Of a DNA stretch of 64,000 nucleotides, positions 43,821 through 50,917 are shown piece by piece. The notes under the pieces are model-generated. The model saw only the letters and a list, made by a program, of their open reading frames with translations. It had not been told where the DNA came from and searched no databases. The first letter of the stretch is position 1. Every line of letters begins with the position of its first letter. The stretch covers positions 5,147-69,146 of the forward strand of contig NZ_PDOG01000002.1 of assembly GCF_003202205.1 (NCBI RefSeq), given 5' to 3'. The position numbers and the translations under genes are program-made. The DNA comes from Halomonas sp. LBP4 (GTDB lineage: Bacteria > Pseudomonadota > Gammaproteobacteria > Pseudomonadales > Halomonadaceae).

Positions 43821-43874
43821 GCGACGACGCCGCCTCGCGGGCACCGAGCGGCGCCCGCGAGGCGGCGTCGTCGC
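43821..43874. repeat. perfect 22-bp inverted repeat before bolA
   Basis: Two exactly complementary 22-base arms (43821-43842 and 43853-43874; the left arm begins GCGACGACGCCGCC) are separated by ten bases. The structure lies between the terminator of the upstream gene and a TACAAT box (43891-43896) ahead of bolA. It has no T-tract. It may be a transcription block, a cruciform or a mobile remnant. Confidence 0.7.
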
Positions 43875-43890
43875 GGCCCGACTGAGAGAG

Positions 43891-43896
43891 TACAAT
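43891..43896 (+). promoter_or_regulatory. possible -10 box of bolA
   Basis: TACAAT 32 bases before the bolA start; the -35 region falls within the right arm of the 22-bp inverted repeat and is poor. In E. coli bolA has a stationary-phase promoter, which often lacks a good -35. Confidence 0.4.
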
Positions 43897-43927
43897 GGCC
43901 CCATCCATCCAGTATCGAGGAGCCGCC

Positions 43928-44239
43928 ATGCGCACCCAGGCCATCATCGAAGAGAAGCTGCAGGCCCTCGACCCCACCGTCCTCACGGTGGAGAACGAGA
44001 GCCACATGCACAGCGTACCGGCCAATTCCGAGACCCACTTCAAGGTCACCCTGGTGTCCGGCCGCTTCCAGGGGCTGATGCCGGTCAAGCGTCACCAGCA
44101 GGTCTATACCCTGCTGGCCGACGAGCTGGCGGGCCCGGTCCACGCCCTGGCCCTGCACCTCTATACCCCGGAGGAGTGGCAGGCCCGCGGCGAGGACCGG
44201 CCGGCCTCGCCCAACTGCCGGGGCGGCAGCGGGTCGTGA
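43928..44239 (+). CDS. bolA: BolA-family protein
   Basis: A 103-residue BolA. Residues match the E. coli protein: ENESHMHSVPANSETHFKVTLVS, FQGLMPVKRHQQVYTLLADEL, VHALALHLYTPEEW, and the C-terminal SPNCRGG. BolA works with monothiol glutaredoxins in iron-sulfur metabolism and in stress and morphology control. ATG 43928 is chosen since GAGGAG lies five bases before it; the earlier ATG overlaps the -10 box. The stop overlaps the GTG start of the next gene. Confidence 0.92.
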   Translation: MRTQAIIEEKLQALDPTVLTVENESHMHSVPANSETHFKVTLVSGRFQGLMPVKRHQQVYTLLADELAGPVHALALHLYTPEEWQARGEDRPASPNCRGGSGS

Positions 44240-45066
44240 CTCCCGAGCCGCAGCGCCGGCAGTATCTCGAGGCCATGGGGCTGACCGCCTGGGAGGCCCG
44301 CTACCGGCTGCCCAACGCCCGGCCCACCCCCGCCTGCGAGTGGCAGCGGCCCGCGCCGGCCCCCACCGAGGCCCCGGCCGAGCGTCTGCATGCCCTGCTC
44401 GACGAGTCGGCCCGGGAGGCCCCGGCCCGCCCGACCCCCGAGCCAGCGCCCCGCGAGCGCAGTCAACGGCCGGCGGGGCCGGGCAAGGCCCGGGCGTTGC
44501 TGGGGGGCGGCGAGGTCCCCGGCGCGGCGGAGGCCCCGGCCGGGGGCGAGGAGCGCCCCGCGACGGAGCCGGCCAAGGCGCTGCGTTTCACGCTCCAGGT
44601 GGCCTGCCTCGATGGCCGCTGGCTGCTGCTGCTGCCCCGGGCCAGCCAGCCCGATGCCACCCGGCAGCGGCTGCTGGCCAACCTGCTGCAGGCCGCCGGG
44701 GTGCTGCCCGAGCGTCCGCTCGAGTTCGAGACCTTCCACTGGCCCCAGATGGAAGGCCTGCCGGTGGATGCGCCCCTGGAGGAGGCACGCCAGGGACTGC
44801 AGGCCTTTCTCGAGGGCCGCCGTCGCCGTGGCTGGGCCCCGGAGCGCCTGCTGATCTTCGGCCACGATGCCACCCTGGCCAGGGTGTTGACCGTCGAGGG
44901 CGCGCACTGCGCCCTGCTCGACCTGCCCGCCTGGCAGGGGCCGGGGCTGGACGAACTGGCCGGCAGTGCCGAGGCCAAGCGGGCGCTGTGGCCGCGGCTC
45001 GCCGGCTGGCGCGAGGCCTGGCAGGGCACCGGCGAGGACGACGATGCTGCGCCGGCTGGCGGCTGA
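44236..45066 (+). CDS. hypothetical protein upstream of rimI, 276 residues
   Basis: Starts at GTG 44236 (TPEPQRRQYLEAMGLTAWEAR), overlapping the bolA stop by four bases. The N-terminal block RRQYLEAMGLTAWEARYRLPNA is a short conserved segment. A Pro/Ala/Glu-rich disordered middle (about 35-110) is followed by a globular part (about 115-276: LQVACLDGRWLLLLPRASQPD, LLIFGHDATLARVLTVEGAHCALLDLPAW). An equivalent unknown gene lies before rimI in Pseudomonas. Function unknown. The end overlaps the rimI start by 23 bases. Confidence 0.75.
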   Translation: MTPEPQRRQYLEAMGLTAWEARYRLPNARPTPACEWQRPAPAPTEAPAERLHALLDESAREAPARPTPEPAPRERSQRPAGPGKARALLGGGEVPGAAEAPAGGEERPATEPAKALRFTLQVACLDGRWLLLLPRASQPDATRQRLLANLLQAAGVLPERPLEFETFHWPQMEGLPVDAPLEEARQGLQAFLEGRRRRGWAPERLLIFGHDATLARVLTVEGAHCALLDLPAWQGPGLDELAGSAEAKRALWPRLAGWREAWQGTGEDDDAAPAGG

Positions 45067-45499
45067 TGACCTGGCGGCCCTGGCGGCGCTCGAGCGGCAG
45101 GCAGCGTCGCCCCCCAGGTCCCGGGGCATGCTGGCGCAGGCGCTGGCGGATATCGATACCCGGGTAGTCGGTATCGAGGCCAGGGGGCGGCTGGTGGGGC
45201 ATGCGATCGTGGCGAGATTGCCCTTCGAGGCCGAGTTGCAGGCGCTGCTGGTGGCGCCGGACCATCGTCGTCGGGGGCTGGCGGGAGAGCTGCTCGGGGC
45301 GGTGATCGAGCAGGCCCGGCGCTGGCAGAGCGAGCGCCTGCTGCTGGAGGTCAGGGCGGGGAATGGCGGCGCCATCGCCCTCTATCGCCGGGCCGGCTTC
45401 ACCGAGGACGGCCGCCGGCGTGGCTACTACCCGCCCCGGGAGGCCGGGGAAGGGCGGGAGGACGCCGTGCTGATGTCGCTCCCGCTCGACCGGTGGTGA
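45044..45499 (+). CDS. rimI: ribosomal protein S18 alanine N-acetyltransferase
   Basis: A 151-residue GNAT acetyltransferase. Acetyl-CoA binding is in LQALLVAPDHRRRGLAGELLGAVIEQA (Arg-Arg-x-Gly-x-Ala), then LLLEVRAGNGGAIALYRRAGFTEDGRRRGYYP as in RimI. It acetylates the N-terminus of S18, though other targets are known. ATG 45044 follows GAGGA and overlaps the preceding gene, so the pair is translationally coupled. Confidence 0.9.
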   Translation: MLRRLAADDLAALAALERQAASPPRSRGMLAQALADIDTRVVGIEARGRLVGHAIVARLPFEAELQALLVAPDHRRRGLAGELLGAVIEQARRWQSERLLLEVRAGNGGAIALYRRAGFTEDGRRRGYYPPREAGEGREDAVLMSLPLDRW

Positions 45500-45509
45500 G
45501 GCGCGGCGC

Positions 45510-45704
45510 TCAGTTGCCCGCGCCGGTGTCGACCTCGTCGAACTTGCCCAGCAGGTCGCTGAGCCGGCGCTCCCACTCCTCGCGCTCCTGTTTCAGGCGG
45601 GAATTTTCCTCGCGCAGCTCCTCGGCTTCCATCTTGAGCAGCTCCAGGGCCTCGACGGCGCTGGTGACCTTCTGCTCGAGCCGGTTGAAGAGTTCGATGC
45701 TCAT
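45510..45704 (-). CDS. zapB: cell division protein ZapB-like coiled coil
   Basis: A 64-residue coiled-coil protein (IELFNRLEQKVTSAVEALEL then LKMEAEELREENSRLKQERE), matching ZapB in length and in heptads over nearly the whole chain. ZapB links Z-ring associated ZapA to MatP at mid-cell. AGGAG lies seven bases before ATG 45704. Converges on rimI with a ten-base gap. Confidence 0.85.
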   Translation of the reverse strand: MSIELFNRLEQKVTSAVEALELLKMEAEELREENSRLKQEREEWERRLSDLLGKFDEVDTGAGN

Positions 45705-45853
45705 CCTGTTCTCCTGACAATGTCCTGGCGGTGCGCTCGTTCGCCCGAGCATCTGCCGGTCTGGCTGGCCCGGGGTGGGATTCGATCAGCGCGCAGCGTA
45801 ACGCCGTGGCCGGGCCTCAGCAAGCGTCGCCATCCGGCGACCAGGGCAATCGG

Positions 45854-45879
45854 CGTTACCGCCATCTGCGATAGCCCTC
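45854..45879. repeat. REP-like GGGCTATCG-family element, copy B
   Basis: CGTTACCGCCATCTGCGATAG followed by CCCTC. It forms the 3' end of rsmD on the minus strand, giving the last codons (GYRRWR) and the TAA stop. An imperfect partner AGGGCAATCG (45843-45852) precedes it. Confidence 0.6.
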
Positions 45880-46518
45880 ATCCGGCGACCCGGTGCCGCT
45901 CTGGCCCTGGCGGCGATAGAGGCGTCCGGTGCTGTCGCCGGCGCGCACCTCCCGGTGCAGTTGCCAGTGGTCCGGCACGCGAGGGACCAGCTCCGACTCG
46001 GCCTCCAGGTAGATGAAGGCGTCCTCGGTCAGCCAGCCCGTCTCGAGTGCCAGGCAGCAGGGCGCGACCAGGTCCTGGCGGAAGGGCGGGTCGAGGAAGA
46101 CCAGCGAGCAGGGCGTGGGCTCCCCCGCGAGGAAGGCCAGGGCGTCGGCGGTGACCACCCGGGCGCGTTCGCCGGCGCCGAGGGTTGCCAGGTTGTCGGC
46201 GAGGGCGTCGGCCACGCCGCCGTCACGCTCCACGAAGCAGGCCCGGCGAGCACCACGGGACAGTGCCTCCAGTCCCAGCGCCCCGGTGCCGGCGAAGAGG
46301 TCCAGCACCCGGGCGCCCGGGGTGGCCGTGGTCAGCCAGTTGAACAGGGTCTCGCGCACCCGGTCGGGGGTAGGGCGCAGGCCCGGGCTGTCCAGCACCG
46401 GCAGCAGCCGGCGACGGAAGTCGCCGCCGATGATGCGCAGCTTGCCGTGTCCCGCCCGGCGTGGAGCGCCGCCAGTGCCGCGCTGCCGGCGGCGAGGGCG
46501 TGAGGAGCGTCGTGTCAT
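45856..46518 (-). CDS. rsmD: 16S rRNA (guanine966-N2)-methyltransferase RsmD
   Basis: A 220-residue methyltransferase. RIIGGDFRRRLLPVLDSPGLRPTPDRVRETLFNWL is the family start; the SAM motif is LDLFAGTGALGLEALSRGA; the catalytic FLDPPF (Asn/Asp-Pro-Pro-Phe) follows. It methylates G966 of 16S rRNA. The last six residues are encoded by a REP-like element. Divergent from ftsY, as in E. coli. The exact start among nearby ATGs is uncertain. Confidence 0.93.
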   Translation of the reverse strand: MTRRSSRPRRRQRGTGGAPRRAGHGKLRIIGGDFRRRLLPVLDSPGLRPTPDRVRETLFNWLTTATPGARVLDLFAGTGALGLEALSRGARRACFVERDGGVADALADNLATLGAGERARVVTADALAFLAGEPTPCSLVFLDPPFRQDLVAPCCLALETGWLTEDAFIYLEAESELVPRVPDHWQLHREVRAGDSTGRLYRRQGQSGTGSPDEGYRRWR

Positions 46519-46608
46519 GGCCGGCATTGTACCCGCGGCCTTATCCACAGTCATGGTGCGCGATGGTAGGATGTGGCGATTCGTTCACCCGCGAGGCTGA
46601 AGCATCTC

Positions 46609-47934
46609 ATGTTCGGTTTTTTCAAGCGCAAGAAGCAGCAGGACAAGCCCGGGAAGCCGGAGCAGCAGGAGAACGAACTCCTGACCGAGGACGAGGCCCC
46701 GGCGAAGGCCGACGACGCGGCGGCCGAAACCGGCGCCGAAGCGGAGGAGAGCACCGCGCGGCCGGAAGCGGCCGCGCCCGACGAGGCGGCCGCCGTCACG
46801 CCGCCCGAGCCCTCGACCCCGCAGGCCCGCGCGCCGGCGCCGGACGAGGCTCCGACTATCGAGCCCGAGCCGACCCGCGAGACCGGGGCGGCGGCCGATG
46901 CCCCGACACCGGCGACCGAGTCCGCCGAGGAGGCGCCGCGGGCCGCGCTGCAGGAGAAGCCGAGGCAGGAAGGCCGGCAGGAGAAGGCGGGCTGGTTCGC
47001 CCGTATCCGCTCGGGGCTCGGCAAGACCCGCGCCAACCTCTCCGACGGCCTCGCCGGGCTCTTCCTCGGCAAGAAGCAGATCGACGACGAACTGATGGAG
47101 GACCTCGAGACCCAGCTGCTGATGGCGGACGTGGGCATCGAGGCCACCACCGAGATCATCGACCGCCTCACCGAGCGGGTCTCGCGCAAGGAACTCAAGG
47201 ATCCCGAGGCGCTCTTCCGCGCGCTTCAGGACGAGCTCGCCACCATGCTCGAGACGGTCACCAGGCCCCTCGAGCTGCCGTCGAAGGGCGAGGGGCCCTT
47301 CGTCATCCTGGTGGTGGGCGTCAACGGGGTCGGCAAGACCACCACCATCGGCAAGCTGACCCAGCGCTTCCTGCGCGAGGGCAGGAGCGTGATGCTGGCC
47401 GCCGGCGACACCTTCCGCGCCGCCGCCGTGGAGCAGCTCAAGGTCTGGGGCGAGCGCAACGACGTGCCGGTGATCGCCCAGCACACCGGTGCCGACAGCG
47501 CCTCGGTGATCTATGACGCCGTCGCCGCGGCCAAGGCGCGGGGCATCGACGTGCTGATTGCCGATACCGCCGGTCGCCTGCACAACAAGGCCCACCTGAT
47601 GGAGGAACTGAAGAAGGTCCACCGGGTGATGGGCAAGCTCGACGCCACGGCCCCCCACGAGGTGATGCTGGTGCTCGACGCCGGCACCGGCCAGAACGCG
47701 CTGTCCCAGGCCAGCACCTTCAACGAGGCGGTACCGGTCACCGGGGTAACCCTGACCAAGCTCGACGGTACCGCCAAGGGCGGCATCATCTTCGCCCTGG
47801 CCAAGCAGCTCGGTACGCCGATCCGCTTCATCGGCGTCGGCGAGTCGCTCGATGACCTGCGGCCCTTCGTGGCGAGCGAGTTCGTCGACGCCCTGTTCGA
47901 CCGGGACGCCGATCGGGACGCCGCCTCCGCATGA
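46609..47934 (+). CDS. ftsY: SRP receptor FtsY
   Basis: A 441-residue FtsY. The start MFGFFKRKKQQDKPG is followed by an acidic, Ala/Glu/Pro-rich A domain (about 20-130) that helps membrane binding. The NG domain contains VVGVNGVGKTTTIGKLTQRF (G1), AGDTFRAAAVEQLKVW, DTAGRLHNKAHLMEEL (G3) and TKLDGTAKGG (G4). It is the membrane receptor for Ffh-ribosome complexes. The A domain, which is close to that of E. coli in type, is typical for gammaproteobacteria. Overlaps ftsE by four bases. Confidence 0.97.
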   Translation: MFGFFKRKKQQDKPGKPEQQENELLTEDEAPAKADDAAAETGAEAEESTARPEAAAPDEAAAVTPPEPSTPQARAPAPDEAPTIEPEPTRETGAAADAPTPATESAEEAPRAALQEKPRQEGRQEKAGWFARIRSGLGKTRANLSDGLAGLFLGKKQIDDELMEDLETQLLMADVGIEATTEIIDRLTERVSRKELKDPEALFRALQDELATMLETVTRPLELPSKGEGPFVILVVGVNGVGKTTTIGKLTQRFLREGRSVMLAAGDTFRAAAVEQLKVWGERNDVPVIAQHTGADSASVIYDAVAAAKARGIDVLIADTAGRLHNKAHLMEELKKVHRVMGKLDATAPHEVMLVLDAGTGQNALSQASTFNEAVPVTGVTLTKLDGTAKGGIIFALAKQLGTPIRFIGVGESLDDLRPFVASEFVDALFDRDADRDAASA

Positions 47935-48599
47935 TCGCCTTCGAGCATGTCGGCAAGCGCTACGGAGGGCGCTTCGAGGCGCTCGCCAACATCGACTTTC
48001 GCGTACGACGAGGCGAGATGGTCTTCCTCACCGGCCACTCCGGGGCCGGCAAGAGCTCGCTGCTGCGCCTGATCATGCGGCTCGAGCGGCCGACCCGCGG
48101 GCGGGTGCTGGTCGCCGGCCACGACATCGACCGGCTGCATCACAGCCAGGTGCCCTTCTACCGTCGCCAGATCGGGGTGGTCTTCCAGGATCACCAGTTG
48201 CTCTTCGACCGTTCCATCTACCACAACGTCGCCCTGCCGCTGGAGATCCAGGGCGTCGAGCCCCGCGAGGGCGCGCGGCGGGTGCGGGCGGCGCTGGACA
48301 AGGTAGGGCTGCTGCACCGCGAGAAGGCCCTGCCCATCGAGCTCTCCGGCGGCGAGCAACAGCGTGTCGGCATCGCCCGGGCGGTGGTCAACAAGCCGGC
48401 CCTGCTGCTGGCCGATGAGCCCACCGGCAACCTCGACCCCCAACTCTCCGCCGATATCATGGTGCTGTTCGAGGACTTCAATCGCATTGGCACCACGGTG
48501 ATGATCGCCAGCCACGACCTGGCGCTGATCGCCCGCCTGCGCCACCGGGTGCTGCGCCTGCGCGATGGCCACCTGGTCGCCGACGAGGAGGCCGCATGA
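47931..48599 (+). CDS. ftsE: cell division ATP-binding protein FtsE
   Basis: A 222-residue ABC ATPase: Walker A GHSGAGKSSLL, signature LSGGEQQRVGIARAVV, Walker B LLLADEPTGNLDP, H-loop SHD. With FtsX it controls peptidoglycan hydrolases at the septum. The ATG overlaps the ftsY stop (ATGA), and its stop overlaps ftsX in the same way. Confidence 0.97.
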   Translation: MIAFEHVGKRYGGRFEALANIDFRVRRGEMVFLTGHSGAGKSSLLRLIMRLERPTRGRVLVAGHDIDRLHHSQVPFYRRQIGVVFQDHQLLFDRSIYHNVALPLEIQGVEPREGARRVRAALDKVGLLHREKALPIELSGGEQQRVGIARAVVNKPALLLADEPTGNLDPQLSADIMVLFEDFNRIGTTVMIASHDLALIARLRHRVLRLRDGHLVADEEAA

Positions 48600-49573
48600 G
48601 CCGCCGCCCGGCACAACCGCCCCCTCGCGGTGCCCGCAGTCGTCGCACCCGCTCCTCGAGCCGCCTGCGGGGCTGGGCACGCCACCACCGCGCCATGTGC
48701 CTGGACAGTGCCCTGCGCCTGGTCCGCCGCCCCGTCGGCAGCCTGTTGACCATGCTGGCCATCGCCATCGCCCTGGTACTGCCCGCCACGCTCTGGTTGA
48801 CCCTGGACAGTGCCCGGCTGCTCGATGCCGAGCTGGAGGAGAGTGCGACCCTCACCGTCTATCTCGAGCCCCGGGTGGCCGAGGCGCAGGCGGCGCGCAT
48901 CGACGAGGCCCTGGTCGCCCACGAGGACGTGGCGCGCACCCGGCTGATCACCGCCGCCGAGGGCATGGCCGAGTTCCAGCAGGCGCTGGGGCTCGCCGAT
49001 GCCCTGGGTCGGCTCGATGAGAACCCCCTGCCGGCCAGCGTGGTGGTGACCCCCGTCGATCCGGCCCCCGAGGCGGTGCGGGCGCTGGCCGAGCGGCTGG
49101 AGACGATGGCCGGTATCGAGGAGGTGCGCCTCGACCTGGCCTGGATCGAGCGGCTGCGCCACCTGGCCGAGCTGGGGCGGCGCGTGGCCCTGGCACTGGC
49201 GGTGCTGTTCGGCCTGGGGGTGCTGCTGGTGGTGGGCAATACCATCCGGCTCTCGGTGGAGAGCCGCCGTCAGGAGGTCGAGGTGGTGACCCTGATCGGT
49301 GCCACCCACGCCTTCGTGCGCCGGCCCTTCCTCTACAGCGGCGCCTGGTATGGCCTGGGGGGAGGCGTGCTGGCCTGGGGGCTGCTGACAGTCGGCAGCG
49401 GCTGGCTCGCCGCCCCGGTCTCGGCGCTGGCGGCCAGCTACGGCGCCAGCTTCAGTCTGCCCCGGCTGGGGCTTTCCGGCTCGGCAATCCTGCTCGTCTG
49501 TAGTACACTTCTGGGTTGGTTGGGTGCCTGGATCGCGGTGAACCGCCATCTCGCGGAGGTTCGGCCGCGATAG
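48596..49573 (+). CDS. ftsX: cell division protein FtsX
   Basis: A 325-residue ABC permease-like protein. A basic N-terminal tail (about 1-30) is followed by TM1 ([21 protein letters not shown]), a large periplasmic domain (about 75-190) that contacts hydrolase activators such as EnvC, and three more membrane helices ([19 protein letters not shown] and so on). The last codons GAG GTT CGG CCG CGA TAG are the seed of the 21-bp tandem array that follows. Confidence 0.95.
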   Translation: MSRRPAQPPPRGARSRRTRSSSRLRGWARHHRAMCLDSALRLVRRPVGSLLTMLAIAIALVLPATLWLTLDSARLLDAELEESATLTVYLEPRVAEAQAARIDEALVAHEDVARTRLITAAEGMAEFQQALGLADALGRLDENPLPASVVVTPVDPAPEAVRALAERLETMAGIEEVRLDLAWIERLRHLAELGRRVALALAVLFGLGVLLVVGNTIRLSVESRRQEVEVVTLIGATHAFVRRPFLYSGAWYGLGGGVLAWGLLTVGSGWLAAPVSALAASYGASFSLPRLGLSGSAILLVCSTLLGWLGAWIAVNRHLAEVRPR

Positions 49574-49683
49574 AGAGCGGAGGTTCGGCCGCGAAGAGCG
49601 GAGGTTCGGCCGCGAAGAGCGGAGGTTCGGCCGCGAAGAGCGGAGGTTCGGCCGCGAAGAGCGGAGGCTCGGCCGCGGCAAGG
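49555..49683. repeat. 21-bp tandem repeat array at the ftsX-rpoH junction
   Basis: A 24-base first unit (49555-49578), which contains the ftsX stop codon, is followed by five 21-base units (49579-49683) that begin GGAGGTTCGGCCGCG. The first four of these are identical and the last carries changes. The units have no spacers, so it is not a CRISPR. In the frame shared with rpoH the array is open and would read GGSAAKS repeats, but there is no reason to think it is translated. Confidence 0.9.
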
Positions 49684-49715
49684 CCGTCGTCTCTCGTTCA
49701 GAAGGGGCGATACGG

Positions 49716-49745
49716 TTGCCGAGTTCCCCAACCCCGCCGTATATT
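49716..49745 (+). promoter_or_regulatory. probable sigma-70 promoter of rpoH
   Basis: TTGCCG (49716-49721), 18-base spacer, TATATT (49740-49745). It lies about 115 bases before rpoH, directly downstream of the tandem array. The leader between is not obviously structured. Confidence 0.6.
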
Positions 49746-49860
49746 CGCTGGAGATCAGTCGAATCAGTGGAACATTTTCTGGTCGCTGCCATCAAAGGCA
49801 GCGGACCCCGACATCAACCTGGGCCAAGACTCTGGGCTTGGAGAAGGAGACAACCTGCAT

Positions 49861-50727
49861 ATGAGCACCAGTCTTCTGCCGGTGGGCCACCTTTCCCCGG
49901 GACATGACCTCAACGGCTACATCCAGGCGGTCAACGTCATTCCGATGCTGACCGCCGACGAAGAGCGCGAGCTGGCCTTTCGCCTGCACGAGGAGGGCGA
50001 TCTCGAGGCGGCGCGTCGCCTGGTGCTGTCGCACCTGCGCTTCGTGGTGCACATCGCCCGCAGCTACTCCGGCTATGGCCTGCCCCAGGCGGACCTGATC
50101 CAGGAGGGCAACGTCGGCCTGATGAAGGCGGTCAAGCGCTTCGACCCCAATCAGGGCGTGCGGCTGGTCTCCTTCGCCGTGCACTGGATCAAGGCCGAGA
50201 TCCACGAGTTCGTGCTGCGCAACTGGCGGATCGTCAAGATCGCCACCACCAAGGCCCAGCGCAAGCTGTTCTTCAACCTGCGCAGTGCCAAGAAGCGCCT
50301 GGCCTGGCTGAACAACGACGAGGTCGATGCCATCGCCCGCGACCTCGACGTCAAGCCCGAGGTGGTGCGCGAGATGGAGGGCCGCCTGTCGGCCCACGAT
50401 GCCGGTTTCGATGCCTCGCCCGGCGACGACGAGGAGTCCGCCTGGCAGGCCCCCGTGCACTTCCTGGACGATGACGCCGCCGACCCGGCCACCCAGCTCG
50501 AGGACAGCGACTGGGAAGGCGATGCCACCCGGCGCCTGCGGCTGGCCCTGGAGGAGCTCGACGAGCGCTCCCGCGACATCCTGCAGCGTCGCTGGCTCTC
50601 CGAGCACAAGGCCACGCTGCACGACCTGGCCGATGTCTACGGCGTCTCCGCCGAGCGCATCCGTCAGCTCGAGAAGAACGCGATGAAGAAGATTCGCCTG
50701 CAGATCGGCGATACCCTCGTGGCCTGA
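49861..50727 (+). CDS. rpoH: RNA polymerase heat-shock sigma factor sigma-32
   Basis: A 288-residue sigma factor. Region 2 ([43 protein letters not shown]), region 2.4 ([40 protein letters not shown]) with the RpoH box QRKLFFNLR, and region 4 ([27 protein letters not shown]) are all present. It directs heat-shock transcription. ATG 49861 follows AAGGAG. An open frame runs upstream through the tandem array but carries no sigma-factor sequence. Follows ftsYEX as usual. Confidence 0.97.
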   Translation: MSTSLLPVGHLSPGHDLNGYIQAVNVIPMLTADEERELAFRLHEEGDLEAARRLVLSHLRFVVHIARSYSGYGLPQADLIQEGNVGLMKAVKRFDPNQGVRLVSFAVHWIKAEIHEFVLRNWRIVKIATTKAQRKLFFNLRSAKKRLAWLNNDEVDAIARDLDVKPEVVREMEGRLSAHDAGFDASPGDDEESAWQAPVHFLDDDAADPATQLEDSDWEGDATRRLRLALEELDERSRDILQRRWLSEHKATLHDLADVYGVSAERIRQLEKNAMKKIRLQIGDTLVA

Positions 50728-50779
50728 GCGATGACCTGAGCGATAGATGATCTGAGCGATAAAAGCGCGGCCGGAGCGC

Positions 50780-50820
50780 ACGGCCCGCCTCCCCCTTGGG
50801 TGAGGCGGGCCGTTTTCGTT
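50780..50820 (+). terminator. intrinsic terminator of rpoH
   Basis: ACGGCCCGCCTC and GAGGCGGGCCGT form a perfect 12-bp stem, followed by TTTCGTTT. It lies about 55 bases after rpoH. Confidence 0.9.
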
Positions 50821-50917
50821 TAGATTGAGAGGGCGGAGGGAAAGGAGAGGGGGCCTGGTGCCGAGTGCCGGATTCGGCAGGGCCCGCGGTCGAATGGCGC
50901 GGGTGAGGGGGCATGAC

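Noticed and set aside
49555..49683. CRISPR array
   Set aside because: The 21-base units are directly joined with no spacers, and no cas genes are present.
49516..49860. N-terminal extension of RpoH through the 21-bp repeats (GGSAAKS units)
   Set aside because: The frame is open only because the unit is a multiple of three. No sigma factor has such a head, and a good ribosome site precedes ATG 49861.
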